Counted from the stretch's first letter, positions 45,973-56,862 are shown. The stretch is 64,000 bases of DNA from Dendrobium chrysotoxum (GCA_019925795.1 CM034310.1:11361208-11425207), one strand, 5' to 3'. Numbers and translations are program-made. Notes: generated by a model from the sequence alone, not told the origin.

Positions 45973-46685
45973 AAGCTTTCTCCTTTTCATAATCATTAAA
46001 GAGTCTCAGCTGTGAATCCATCTTCCAGACATAGGAGATGACTCTCCACAGTAGGGAAGAATGATTCACAAAACAAAAAACCACACATCATATGATAAAT
46101 GCAATCACTTGGTTTTAGAAAATCAAACTAATGACTCAAGACTTTGAAAAACACTATTGATATGAGGCAGATTACTGTAGGAAGATAAAATAATCTCTAT
46201 TTCAAAAAACTAACATTTTAATTTTGAAGAAGATTTTTATCCAAAAGAAACCATACACCAGTAAAGGAGTTAGAGGAAGAGAAACAATCATCAATGTTTC
46301 TTCCCTTTAACAGGTTCAGTGGAATCAATCACTGCTTACCAGCTTCCAAATCAAAACAAGGTAAAAACTCCCAGTCAGAAATTCAGATTATCAGAAGTAG
46401 TGAGCGGTGATCAGATTTTGAAAAACATAAAACAGTAAGTGCAAGATATGAGCTAGTGAATAATAAAAAAAAAAAAAAGGTATAAAATCATATCAGAGTA
46501 AATACTTAAATCAAACTAACAATAAGGCTAAAACAGAAATCAGCAAAAGACATAAAATCAACTGAAAGTAAATAATCAAAGTCAAAAACTAACTAACAGA
46601 AATCAGAAATCAAAAGAAAAACTAAACCTAACTAACAGAAATCAGAATACCAATCAGAAAGATAATAAATCAGCAGTCATCAGAA
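45973..46685. other. Element E noncoding region after pol
   Basis: A-rich DNA without a gene. 46240-46390 matches element B at 13860-14035. The env-like gene of elements B and D is absent here. Confidence 0.8.
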
Positions 46686-49600
46686 TCAAGCATTTATATC
46701 AATCACTCCTAATCTGGTTCTCAAAATGCTGAATGAGTCAAAGGCCAGTGGTTTAGTGAATATGTCAGCCAGCTGATTTTCAGTTGCTACATGATGTAGC
46801 TCAATGTCCCCTTTTGTAACATGGTCCCTAATGAAGTGATGCCTAATGTCAATGTGTTTGGTCCTAGAATGTTGGATTGGATTCTTAGAGATACAGATGG
46901 CACTAGTATTATCACACAGAACAGAAATTGTGCCAACAGGTACTCCTAAATCCAAGACTTGCTGCTTCAACCAAAGAACTTGGGCCACACAACTTCCTAA
47001 GGCAATGTACTCAGCTTCAGCAGTGGAAAGTGCAACTGAGTTCTGTTTTCTACTGGACCAGGAGACTAACGACTGTCCTATGAATTGACAAGTCCCAGAG
47101 GTACTCTTCCTATCCACCCTACACCCCGCAAAGTCAGAGTCAGAATATCCAATGATCTCAAAAGAGGTGCTGTGCCTAGGGTACCAAATTCCTAGGTTTG
47201 GGGTCCCTAAAAGATATCTAAGAATTCTCTTAACAGCAGTCAGGTGGGACTCTTTAGGATCAGCCTGAAACCTAGCACAAAGACAGACACTAAACATGAT
47301 ATCGGGTCGGCTAGCAGTCAGGTAAAGCAGTGAACCTATTATCCCTCTATACTTCTTCTGATCAACAGATTTTCCATTTGAATCCTTATCTAACTGAACT
47401 GAGGAGGGCATGGGAGTATTGATTGGCTTGGCTTTGTCCATTTCATATTTCTTCAAAATGTCCTTAGTGTATTTTGATTGATTGAGAAAAGTTCCATCAT
47501 CTGTTTGCCTTATGCTAAACCCCAAAAAGTAGGATAATTCTCCCATCATACTCATCTCAAACTCCTTACTCATTGTTTTGGAAAACTCATCACATAAATA
47601 TTTATCAGAAGATCCAAAAATTATATCATCAACATAAATCTGGACAATGAGTAAGTCATCTCCTATTCTCCTCAGAAAAAGGGTGGTGTCTACGCTCCCC
47701 TTAACAAACTCTCTTTCTAACAGGAATGTGCTAAGCCTCTCATACCAAGCTCTTGGTGCCTGTTTCAATCCATATAAGGCCTTTTTTAATTTATAGACAT
47801 GACTTGGATATTGGGAACTCTCAAAACCTGGGGGTTGTTCTACAAAAACATCTTCTTTAATTACCCCATTTAAAAAGGCACTCTTGACATCCATTTGAAA
47901 CAGCTTAAATCCCTTATAACAGGCAAAGGCTAGTAGCACTCTAATGGCTTCCAATCTAGCTACAGGGGCAAAAGTTTCCTCAAAATCTATCCCTTCTATC
48001 TGATTATACCCCTTAGCCACCAATCTTGCCTTATTTCTCACCACCACACCAGAATCATTCATCTTATTCTTAAAGACCCACTTGGTTCCCACAATACTTT
48101 GGTTTCTAGGTCTTTCTACTAACTCCCAAACATCATTCCTTACAAATTGATTCAATTCTTCCTGCATAGCTAAAATCCAAAACTCATCCGACAAGGCTTG
48201 ATTGATATTGGTGGGTTCAGTCATTGAGATAAAGGCAGAATGGTTTACTTCCTTCCTAAGTCCATGCCTAGTCCTAACACCTTCAGAAGGGTCTCCTAAG
48301 ATCAGTTCTTTAGGATGACTCGAAGAATATCTCCAATCTCTAGGCAATGGGGTTTGAGGTTCTACCCTTTCCTCCAAATTTGTATTTCCAACTCCTTGGG
48401 TAACCTCAACAATCTCTTCATCTTCTACTTCAGATCTAGACTCCTTAGGATCAGATTCATCAAACACTACATGGGTTGTTTCTTCCACCACCAAAGTCCT
48501 CCTATTGAACACCCTAAAGGATTTCCCCACACTTGAATATCCTAAGAACACTCCTTCATCAGATTTGGGGTCAAATTTTCCTAAGGGTGACTTCCCGTTG
48601 TTTAGAATGAAAACCTTACAGCCAAAGACATGGAGGTGGGACAGATTTGGAGTTCTACCCTTAATGATCTCATAAGGTGTCTTGTTCAGCTTGACTCTCA
48701 CATTTACCCTATTCAGCACATAACAGGCAGTGTTCACCGCTTCAGCCCAAAAGTATTTAGGAAGTGAATACTCGGCAAGCATGGCTCTAGCGGCTTCCAC
48801 TAAGGTCCTGTTCTTCCTTTCAGCTACCCCGTTCTGCTGAGGGGTCCTAGGAGCTGAAAAATTGTGACTAATCCCATGATTCTCACAAAAACTTCCAAAT
48901 CTTTCATTTTCAAACTCCCCTCCGTGATCACTATGGATGGTAATAATCTCACATCCTAACTTCTTCTGAATCCAAGTAGAGAAAGATCTAAACTCATCAA
49001 ATGACTCAGATTTGTGTGACAAAAACTTAACCCAAGTGAACCTTGAATAATCATCAACAATCACAAAACCATAGACTCTCCCCCCTAAGCTGGCAGTGCT
49101 AATGGGTCCAAAGAGGTCCATGTGAAGAACTTCTAAAGGTCTAGAGGTGCTAATGTCCTTAACAGAGTGAAAAGAGGACTGGACTTGCTTCCCCAACTGA
49201 CAGGCACCACACAGGTGATCCTTAGTGAACTTAAGCTTGGGCACACCTCTAACTAAGTCCTTTTGGGTGACTCTCCTAAGGGTTTTCATACTGGCATGAC
49301 ACAATCTCCTATGCCATAACCAAGACTCATCAGCAGCAGTTTTTAAGCAAATTGAATTATCAGATTTGATGCTACTTACATCCAGCTTGTAGACGTTGTT
49401 GATCCTTTGCCCCTGCAAAACAACTTCATCATTTAAGCTTAACATGCAGCCAGTGGGCAGGAATTTGATGCTGTATCCCTTGTCGCAGAGTTGACTGATG
49501 CTCAGCAGGTTGTGTTTCAGTCCATCTACAAGTAAAACATTATCAATCACAAAATTCTTTGAATCACCAATCATACCTGTGCCTACCACCTTCCTAGTGG

Positions 49601-49736
49601 TGTTATCTCCAAGTGTAACCTTGCCTCCAGCTCTGGCCTCCAGCGAAATGAACTGATTTGCATCTCCAGTCATATGTCTAGAACATCCGCTGTCCAGGTA
49701 CCACATGCTCTCACGAGGTCTTGTGTGAGAGCACAC
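46686..49736 (-). CDS. Element E pol polyprotein (protease, integrase, RT, RNase H)
   Basis: 1016 codons, uninterrupted. The polyprotein is cut by its protease and carries out reverse transcription in particles and integration in the nucleus. Protease DSG at 15-17. Integrase zinc region H142, H147, C176, C179; integrase core D207, D270, E306 (DD35E spacing). RT YVDDIIFG at 701-708 with QMDVKSAFLNG near 614-624. RNase H with D866, E907 and D942; the typical ADIFTKPL tail near 990. Every catalytic residue I looked for is present. The 49736 start is GTG; the first ATG of this frame is 10 codons later (...ESMWYLDSG), immediately before the protease. Its frame differs from gag, so expression needs a frameshift or a separate start. 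Confidence 0.95.
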   Translation of the reverse strand: MCSHTRPRESMWYLDSGCSRHMTGDANQFISLEARAGGKVTLGDNTTRKVVGTGMIGDSKNFVIDNVLLVDGLKHNLLSISQLCDKGYSIKFLPTGCMLSLNDEVVLQGQRINNVYKLDVSSIKSDNSICLKTAADESWLWHRRLCHASMKTLRRVTQKDLVRGVPKLKFTKDHLCGACQLGKQVQSSFHSVKDISTSRPLEVLHMDLFGPISTASLGGRVYGFVIVDDYSRFTWVKFLSHKSESFDEFRSFSTWIQKKLGCEIITIHSDHGGEFENERFGSFCENHGISHNFSAPRTPQQNGVAERKNRTLVEAARAMLAEYSLPKYFWAEAVNTACYVLNRVNVRVKLNKTPYEIIKGRTPNLSHLHVFGCKVFILNNGKSPLGKFDPKSDEGVFLGYSSVGKSFRVFNRRTLVVEETTHVVFDESDPKESRSEVEDEEIVEVTQGVGNTNLEERVEPQTPLPRDWRYSSSHPKELILGDPSEGVRTRHGLRKEVNHSAFISMTEPTNINQALSDEFWILAMQEELNQFVRNDVWELVERPRNQSIVGTKWVFKNKMNDSGVVVRNKARLVAKGYNQIEGIDFEETFAPVARLEAIRVLLAFACYKGFKLFQMDVKSAFLNGVIKEDVFVEQPPGFESSQYPSHVYKLKKALYGLKQAPRAWYERLSTFLLEREFVKGSVDTTLFLRRIGDDLLIVQIYVDDIIFGSSDKYLCDEFSKTMSKEFEMSMMGELSYFLGFSIRQTDDGTFLNQSKYTKDILKKYEMDKAKPINTPMPSSVQLDKDSNGKSVDQKKYRGIIGSLLYLTASRPDIMFSVCLCARFQADPKESHLTAVKRILRYLLGTPNLGIWYPRHSTSFEIIGYSDSDFAGCRVDRKSTSGTCQFIGQSLVSWSSRKQNSVALSTAEAEYIALGSCVAQVLWLKQQVLDLGVPVGTISVLCDNTSAICISKNPIQHSRTKHIDIRHHFIRDHVTKGDIELHHVATENQLADIFTKPLAFDSFSILRTRLGVIDINA

Positions 49737-49760
49737 CTACAAAATCATCAAATGTCAGTC
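49737..49760 (-). other. Element E gag-pol junction
   Basis: After gag PKTDI come two TGA codons in the gag frame; the pol frame, offset by two bases, opens after a TAG at 49739. Element B has one TGA with protease in the gag frame, and E has two more bases than B between this stop and the protease. Confidence 0.7.
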
Positions 49761-51559
49761 TTAGGAACCCAAACAGGTTTGGGTTCCATCTTATGAAAAG
49801 AAGAATGCGATGCATGTGTGCTGTGCTGTGCAACAGGTAGTTTGGGTCTCCACACCCAATGTGTACTACGGTGAACAGTACAAGTGTGTGATATGTGTCC
49901 TAACATGCCACATGAAAAACATCTAACACCAGGAAAAGGATTAACTAAACGTCGTGAGTGATAGTGCCTCTTCCTAGTAGTGTATGAAACATGCTTTGAA
50001 GAACTTGCAACAGAATTTTTAAAAGGTGGTGGTGCATAAAATTGTTCAAAAGTAGGCGGTGTTTTGTTATTTTCAAAAGAACTGATTTTTACTTTCAAAA
50101 ACTCAATGTGTTTGTTTAAACTTCCAATTTCAAACGTTTTTGCACTTTCAGTACTTTCTAACTCAGATGCCAAATCATTCACTTTCTTAAAAGCAAGTTC
50201 TAATTCAACATGCACTGTTTTTAACAAGTTATGCTCAACAATTAAATCAGAATGCTTTTTATTCAGTTCATCAAACTCATCTAGTAAAGACATGTGATTG
50301 CTATCAATGGTGGAATGATCCTTAATCAACACTTCATGCTCTTTTTGCAAAGTCAGATAATCTAGTTTCAAACTAGCATGGGTTTTCTTAAGCTTCCTAT
50401 ACGATGTATGAATCTTTTCAGAAACTTCAAATAACTGATCGTAAGTAAGCTCACATACCTCTTCCTGGTCGGACTGACCAGGGTGATCATCAGCCATCAA
50501 ACACAAGTTTGTTTCCTCCTCTTCAGCTTCAGTCTCAGAAGAGTCGGATGCAGAGTCTGCCCAGAACGCCTTCTGAATCCGCTTCTTGTCCTTTCTGTAC
50601 TTTGGTTTCTCCTCACCCTTCTCCTTGCTTGGGTGAGCTTTAAGTGTTGGACAATCAGCCTTTATGTGTCCAGGCTTCCTGCATTCAAAACAAACCGATT
50701 CAGATGAACCCTTAAAGTTTTTATTGAACTTACCCTTGTTCCACTTCTGATGGTTCTTATGTTTCTTCCTTAGAAAGCTTTTGAATTGCCTTGTGATTAA
50801 GGCAACATCATCGCTATCAGACCCGGAAGTGCTAGCATCTGAATCTTTGGCCTTTAGTGCCACTGTCTTCTCTTTCTTGCGTTCACCTGCATCAAGTTGC
50901 CTTTGGTTCACCCCTTGCTCGTAAGCAATGAGTGATCCAAGTAAGCTGTCAATAGAGTAAGTATTTAAATCTTTGGATTCAGTAATAGCAGTAATCTTAG
51001 CATCATAAGAAGCAGGCAAACATCTAAGAATCTTGTTCACTCTTTCGTAGTTGGTAAGTTCTCTACCTAAAGCATGCAAAGAGGTAACAATCTGAGTGAA
51101 CCTTGTGTACATTTCTGAAATAGTCTCACTAGGTTTCATGCGAAAAAGTTCGTAATCATGTAACAAGATGTTTAACCTAGACTGTTTGACTTCAGTTGTA
51201 CCTTCATATGTTATACATAATCTATCCCAAATCTCTTTTCCCGTTGTACAAGTAGAAACACGCATATAGTCCTCAGATTTTAAAGCACAAAAGAAACAGT
51301 TCAAACATTTGGCATTTAACTGTGCTAAATCACGATCATCAAACGTCCAATCAGCAAACGGCAATTCAGTTTTCACATTGTTAACCATTCGAAAAGGTGG
51401 TTCGTATCCGTCCTTAACTAACATCCACATGCGATAATCGATAGACTGAAGAAAAGTAGACATGCGTGTTTTCCAAAAATCAAATGGAATGTTATCAAAC
51501 AACGGTGGTCTAGTTATAGAATAACCTTCAGCAGTATTACGATTGTTACAGTTAGCCAT
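49748..51559 (-). CDS. Element E gag
   Basis: 603 codons from ATG 51559, uninterrupted. It forms the particle and packages the element RNA. N-terminal part with TRPPLFDNIPFDFWKTRM; the UBN2-type gag domain covers about residues 75-215 (LHALGRELTNYERVNKILRC at 161-180). First zinc knuckle C290-C293-H298-C303 (CX2CX4HX4C). An acidic linker at 335-370; a heptad-rich, probably coiled-coil stretch at about 380-495. Second zinc knuckle C547-C550-H555-C560. Longer than most copia gags; extended gags are known in Sireviruses. The leader between PBS and ATG is about 40 bp. Confidence 0.95.
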   Translation of the reverse strand: MANCNNRNTAEGYSITRPPLFDNIPFDFWKTRMSTFLQSIDYRMWMLVKDGYEPPFRMVNNVKTELPFADWTFDDRDLAQLNAKCLNCFFCALKSEDYMRVSTCTTGKEIWDRLCITYEGTTEVKQSRLNILLHDYELFRMKPSETISEMYTRFTQIVTSLHALGRELTNYERVNKILRCLPASYDAKITAITESKDLNTYSIDSLLGSLIAYEQGVNQRQLDAGERKKEKTVALKAKDSDASTSGSDSDDVALITRQFKSFLRKKHKNHQKWNKGKFNKNFKGSSESVCFECRKPGHIKADCPTLKAHPSKEKGEEKPKYRKDKKRIQKAFWADSASDSSETEAEEEETNLCLMADDHPGQSDQEEVCELTYDQLFEVSEKIHTSYRKLKKTHASLKLDYLTLQKEHEVLIKDHSTIDSNHMSLLDEFDELNKKHSDLIVEHNLLKTVHVELELAFKKVNDLASELESTESAKTFEIGSLNKHIEFLKVKISSFENNKTPPTFEQFYAPPPFKNSVASSSKHVSYTTRKRHYHSRRLVNPFPGVRCFSCGMLGHISHTCTVHRSTHWVWRPKLPVAQHSTHASHSSFHKMEPKPVWVPKTDI

Positions 51560-51601
51560 TGGATCAAATTCAAAAGTTTTTAAACAGAAATTTTGAATCC
51601 C

Positions 51602-51613
51602 GCTCTGATACCA
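51602..51613 (-). other. Primer-binding site of element E
   Basis: TGGTATCAGAGC on the minus strand, 2 bases inside the LTR; complementary to plant initiator tRNA-Met. Confidence 0.95.
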
Positions 51614-51615
51614 CT

Positions 51616-53312
51616 TGAAAGTTCGAAAGGGATGTTAAGCCCTAGTGAACTAGTCCCGAGGCTAACCAAGAGGGGGGGGTGAATTGGTTATTTAAAAATT
51701 TCACGATAACTACAAAAATCTTTTCGATACTTAGCAGCGGAAACAAGTAAACAATAACGAAAAGATCAACCAACGATATTCACCCAAGCAGTTTATATTG
51801 AAAAGTAAAATGCAAAACTGAATCAGAAAAGCAAACCAGATTTTATAGTGGTTCGGTCAACTTGACCTACGTCCACTCCCCGGAGCCTCCCCTCCGGGTA
51901 TTGCACTAAACGAAAGTGACTCTCCTTTTGCTCCCACAGCAAGGCGGAGAAGCCTGTACAAAACACCTCCTTTTCACCACACGGTGAGGCAGAGAACCCG
52001 ACCTCCTTTCGCTTCCTCCTGAAGCGGGCAGAGAACCCACGAACTCCTTTCGCTTCCTCCTGAAGCGGGCAGAGAACCCACGAACTCCTTTCGCTTCCTC
52101 CTGAAGCGGGCAGAGAACCCGGATCTTCTTGCGAACGATCCTCCCACGAAGAACACCGACTAGACGACAGACGACGAGCGGAGAAGACGACTCTGATCCG
52201 TGCTTGGAGCAACCTTAGTGAATCCCTCACTAACTCCCCCTCACAAGATCTCTTCTCTCTCTCCCAACTCTCTCTCTCTCTAGGATTTCTCAGGGAAGGA
52301 AGGCAGCAAAAGATTTTTCCAAATCTAGGAAAAAGTTCTTTTAAAGGAGGGCTTAAAACTTGCCCTAAATCTCAACTTGTCGGCCAAGATCGTCCAGGAC
52401 GATCGGTAGATCGTCCTGTACGATCAGTTCAAATTCAGCTGTTTCAGCCTGGACGATCTGGCTCTTCTGGACGATCAGTAGAAAAAGTTGTTCATATCGT
52501 CCCGTACGATCCTGCGATCGTCCAGGACGATTAGTTCAAATTGAAGGAAATCGTCCAGAAGACAGTTCGGGTCGTCCAGAGAAATCTGTGCTGGACGACC
52601 AAAAAATGACTTGATCGTCCCGTACGATAGGGTAATCGTCCGGTACAATTAGTTCAAAAAGGCCCCAAATCGTCCTGTACATAGTTCTGGACGTACAGCT
52701 GAAATGCACAAGACGATCGCGATCGTCCGGGACGATCCTGCGATCGTCCAGGACGATGTGATCGTATCAATTAAACATTAATTGCTTTCCTTAATTACCA
52801 GACTAATTTAGGCATGATTGTAGTAAATCGTCCAGGACGATACACGTATCGTCCGGGACGATCAGACCAAAATACTTAAAATAAAACTTGCCTAACTTAA
52901 TCTGGCGGCTGAGAATTTCTGATTTGGGCATATCGTCCCGTACGATCCATATATCGTCCAGGACGATCGGCTCAATCAGTCCTCCTTAACTTAGTCGCCC
53001 TAATTAGGGTTTCTGTTTTAACTGGATCGTCCAGGACGATGCTACTATCGTCCAGGACGATCTGAACAAAATTTTAACAGAAACTCTAATTCACTCAATC
53101 TCTCTCCCTGAGTGTGTGTGTGCAAGGTTACTTAGCTAGGGAATCAGTTACATTACAATTGACTCAATAAAAGAAAAAATCATACATTTGACACACTTGG
53201 ACCCGATCTTGAGTTGGCTTGAGTAGCTTGCGGTCTTTTGTGCCTGAAACTGATTAGCCAAGAAAAACACACTGGAAACATGTTTGTCATCATCAAAACC
53301 AGATTTGCAACA
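51616..53312 (-). repeat. Element E upstream (5') LTR
   Basis: 1697 bp, one G longer than its partner in the G run near 51671. It holds the promoter for the element: palindrome array 52380-53070, then the CTTTAAAAG TATA-like sequence near 52341, then a GA-rich transcribed stretch (CT run at 52250-52285 on the + strand). Confidence 0.97.
52380..53070. repeat. Palindrome array in element E 5' LTR
   Basis: Same 14-copy array as at 44275-44960, differing at four sites. Three of the four are CpG positions inside palindromes (for example GTCTGG versus GTCCGG). Confidence 0.95.
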
Positions 53313-53317
53313 CCTCT

Positions 53318-53740
53318 CTCCCCAGTTTTATTCATGTGGAGAATATGGCCATGGTTATCAAAATCATCCATACCTCCCTCTCGTTGTGTTCTAACCATTA
53401 GGGTGTATTTTTATACTAGGAGTAACTTATGGATATGGTAAATGTTCCCTCTACATTGTGTTATCTTTGACAGTATGAGGTGTGTGCCCAATCTATCGTT
53501 ATGAATAGAAAAGATATATATTTGTATAATATATATATATAATGATAAAATAAAAGAGGGAAGCTCTTAGCAAAGCAAAATTGGTTGCGTTTATCACAGG
53601 TGGAATCCAGCAATACACTCTAAGAGCTCAAATTCCACAAGCTTTTCTTTTCCTCTCATTCGAAGCATCTAAGTGATTGCTTCAAGGATAATCCTGCACT
53701 TATATTGTTATGATCCTTTATAATTATAGTAGTTTTTGTT
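53318..53740 (+). other. Element A 3' region resumed after element E
   Basis: Begins with the truncated last 180-bp repeat unit (GGTTATCAAAATC near 53346). The rest is noncoding, with a (TA)n run near 53525. Confidence 0.6.
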
Positions 53741-54640
53741 AGTGATACGAAACACCTTATTCTAGATGTTAACATCACGTCTTTGAGAGCATTAATTTTT
53801 TAGTAGAAGATCAGCTCCCTAGTTTTTTTTAGCAACCTTCCTTTTTCATTCCTGCCCTACTATCGGCTGCTAGAGTAGTTCAACATATGTTATAGTGTTG
53901 CTTCCACCTCTCACAGGGTCCCACCAGTTGGTGTGAGTGTTACCACTGTGATCTTTTGGATATTTATCAGTCTTATTCATGATTATTTTCCTCGGTAACA
54001 AGTGTGTCCCCTCGCTACCTTGAGTTATTTTTCTAGTAGTGTTTTAGTACACCTAATCTTAGGTGTTAACATCACTACCTTGAGAGCTTCGATCTCCCAG
54101 CAAAAGATCAACTCCTTGTTGAGGTCACAGTGGCTCTACGGACGCATCCTCTAAGTCATGCCCTGCTTTCAGCTACCAGAGTAACTCTACGGATGCATTG
54201 AGGTAACCTTTACCTCCCACAGGATCCCGCTAGTTAGTGTGGGCGTTACCATTGTGATCTTTTAATATTTTCCAATCTTATTCATTATTGTTGTCCTTAG
54301 TGGTGAGTGTGTTTCCTCGCTACCTCAGTTTATCTCCCTATTTATGATATGATACATCATGCCTCAGATGTAACTGTCACCTTATTTTTGAGTTTTGATC
54401 TTCTAGTAGAAGATCAGCTCCCCAGCTTCTTTTACCACATACTAACCCATTGGGACCCGACTCTTGGCTGACAGAGAGGTCCCACAGATGTATTGATTTT
54501 ATTTTCACTTCTTACAGGGTCCCCATCAGTTAGTATGGAGCCACCTTTGTAGTCTCTTAACAACTACTTCTCCTTGACATAATTTTTCATTTTGTAATGA
54601 GTGTGTCCCTCTGCTACATTGGTTGTTCTTACAATTGGAA
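53741..54640 (+). repeat. Element A 3' region: about 300-bp tandem repeat, three units
   Basis: Diverged units anchored by AGAAGATCAGCTCCC (near 53800, 54100, 54407), GTGTGTCCCCTCGCTACCTT (54001, 54308, 54602) and the CAGGGTCCC...CAGTTGGTGTG segment (near 53920, 54219, 54517). Noncoding. Confidence 0.75.
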
Positions 54641-54959
54641 TGAGATCGCCCCTCTCGCATTATGTTGAGGGTGTATCCCTTCCTATTATCTCTCGAGGCA
54701 TCAATATGATGCTTCTTCCCTCATTATAATTTTTAGCGTTGCCTAGGAAATCCCATCGGTATTGGAATACTTGTGGCCACGATGATTTGTCCTCTACTAC
54801 GTGATAACTAAAATGTTGGCTTGGGATTTCTTAGAAAACTGTTCCCTCAGAATTATCTTATCTTCCTTTCCCTTTTTCCTCACATCCCTACATGTATGTG
54901 TGTTAAGGTATTATTGAGATGACTTTTCCCCTGATTGTCCTACTGCAAGCATATTTGCC

Positions 54960-55590
54960 GGGGAGTCATCAGAATTTACTTGGTGGACAGTGCCCGACAG
55001 AGTCCTTGGCAGGCATATCTCGCCCCTTTACCCTGATCATCTTGCTGTTTCTAGTGGACATCAGATTTTACCTGGTGGAGAATGCCCGATAGAGTCCCTT
55101 GGAGGCATATCTCACCACTCCTTTACCCTGATCGTCTTGCTATTTCTAGTGGGCATCAGACTTTACCTGGTAGAGACTGCCCAACAGAGTCCTTAGGAGG
55201 TATATCTCACCACCCCTACACCCTGATCGTCTTGCTATTTCTAGCGGACATCAGATTTTACCTGGTGGAGAGTGCACGATAGAGCCCCTGGGAGGCATAT
55301 CTCACCACCCCTTTACCATGATCATCTTGTTGTTTCTAGCGGGCATCAGACTTTACTTTGTGGAGAGTGTCCAACAAAGTCCCTGGAAAGTATGTCTCAC
55401 CATCCCTTTACCCTAATCATCTTGTTGTTTCTAGCGGACATGAGATTTTACCTTGTGGAGAGTGCCCAATAGAGTCCATGCGAGGCATATCTCACCACCC
55501 CTTTACCTTGATTATCTTGCTATTTTTAGTGGACATTAGATTTTACTTGGTTGAGAGTGCCTGACAGAGTCCCTAGGAGGCATATTTCAC
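54960..55590 (+). repeat. Element A 3' region: 93-96 bp tandem repeat, about 6.5 units
   Basis: Units of GAGAGTGCCCGATAGAGTCC, GGAGGCATATCTCACCACCC, TTTACCCTGATCATCTTGCT and GTTTCTAGCGGACATCAGATT, at about 54990, 55083, 55176, 55272, 55368, 55463 and 55558. Identity between neighbours is high. Short open frames here (66-68 codons) simply repeat the unit and are not genes. Confidence 0.9.
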
Positions 55591-55828
55591 CACCATTCAT
55601 CTTCTATCTTGTGTCTCGATATAGTCAAGCAGGAAGTTGGTTTACTTTACTACTTTACCCTTCCTTCTCCCCTCAGCTCTGCCCTCAATATATAGTAAGG
55701 CAAGGAGAGAATTCCTCCCCCCTAATTTTTACCTTTTGGTGATCCTTTACTTGTGTCCCATACTCTACCTCATATGTCACATTCGGTCAATGCCAACATG
55801 TGTGGTTCACTAGTTATTCTCCACTCTT
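55591..55828 (+). other. Element A 3' region between repeats and polypurine tract
   Basis: Pyrimidine-rich DNA; no gene or repeat seen. Confidence 0.6.
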
Positions 55829-55842
55829 GTTGGGGGTGGTTT
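55829..55842 (+). promoter_or_regulatory. Putative polypurine tract of element A
   Basis: GTTGGGGGTGGTTT immediately before TGTTGACC, the LTR start. Purine-rich but imperfect, as expected for a decayed element. Confidence 0.55.
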
Positions 55843-56329
55843 TGTTGACCTTGGTTTTGCCCTCACTTGTGCCTTGGGTCAACTTGGTTGACCCATTAGG
55901 TCCCAATGAGCTGAAATTAGACCCAAACCCATTCCACCCTATCTTAGGCACAAACCATTCATCCCTTAGGCTCAGTTGACTAGAATAATGAAGTCAACAT
56001 TTGACTTGGTCAACCCAAGTCCTAATGGGTTAAAATTGACCCATTTAAGCCCAAATTAAGCTCTAATCAAGTCTAATTAATCCAATAGCATCCTTGGCTT
56101 GAACTCATCATCCCTTGTACCTAATTGACTAGGTTGACCAAGTCAAGCATTGACTTGGTCAACCTAAGTCCTATTAGGTCAAAAAGACCTATTTAGGCCT
56201 CATTAAGACCCAAAAAGTGGGTTTAAATGCTTCCAATTTCCCCTCCAAATCAAATCCCATCCAAATCACTCTCTTTCCCACCTAAATCATTCTTGATTGA
56301 ATCCTAGCCGCCAATCCTAGGGTTGAGGA

Positions 56330-56337
56330 TATAAATA
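56330..56337 (+). promoter_or_regulatory. TATA box of element A 3' LTR
   Basis: TATAAATA followed by GGG, identical to 2713-2720. Confidence 0.6.
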
Positions 56338-56824
56338 GGGTGTTTAGGATTTGTAAGAGGGACTTTTTGACCTAAGCCTCCAAAAGCTATGAGATTTTGT
56401 GTGAGAGCTTTCCCTACCTCCTCACATCTTTCTCTAGCCCAAACCACCTTTGAGACCTCACCGGTGATGATCTTTCGGTGAGAGCTAGCCTAAATCCGTC
56501 CAAGGCTCATCTCGAGTGATCTATAGCTCATTAGAATGAGGATTCAAGAGGGAAAATGTGCTAGGACAGTCCACAAACTCAGAGAAGCCATTATTTCCTA
56601 AGTCCAACAGTGAGATTTCTTAAAAAACCTAGACCTAGGTCAATACACAAAGGATTAATTAGTTTTTCATAGAGCGTGTTTTAGGCCACAAGAAGTATAC
56701 CCCATGAATGCTCTTCATGTCTAGTATTTAGGTTTAAAATTTCATCAAATTCCATCGTCTCGTTTGTGAGATGAGACGAAAAATGCACTAAGGCCTCGGT
56801 TTCGCCCTAGCTTCCGGTGTACGA

Positions 56825-56862
56825 GATCTCCGCTGTTAACCATTTGATCAACAGTGGAGATC
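56825..56862. other. Inverted repeat in element A 3' LTR
   Basis: GATCTCCGCTGTT and AACAGTGGAGATC arms (one mismatch) around TTAACCATTTGATC-type centre. Relative to the 5' LTR, CCGTT has become CTGTT and AACGA has become AACAG, so this pair is conserved. Confidence 0.65.

Larger units (their letters stand above)
43508..53312 (-). mobile_element. Element E: young, apparently complete Sirevirus-like copia retrotransposon
   Basis: 9805 bp on the minus strand. LTRs 43508-45203 and 51616-53312, both TG...CA. Target duplication CCTCT, perfect, at 43503-43507 and 53313-53317. PBS, gag, pol with all domains and catalytic residues, and two polypurine tracts are in place. The two LTRs differ, by eye, at four transitions (three at CpG sites) and one G-run length, so insertion was recent. 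A gag with two zinc knuckles and a coiled coil, the multiple polypurine tracts and the pol order PR-INT-RT-RH place it with Sireviruses. There is no env-like gene. Confidence 0.95.

Noticed and set aside
46846..47088. 80-codon plus-strand frame, and similar ones at 48315 and 50064
   Set aside because: Shadows of the intact minus-strand pol and gag of element E.
54990..55564. Chain of 66-68-codon frames starting MPDRV or similar
   Set aside because: Each is one reading of the 93-96-bp tandem unit.
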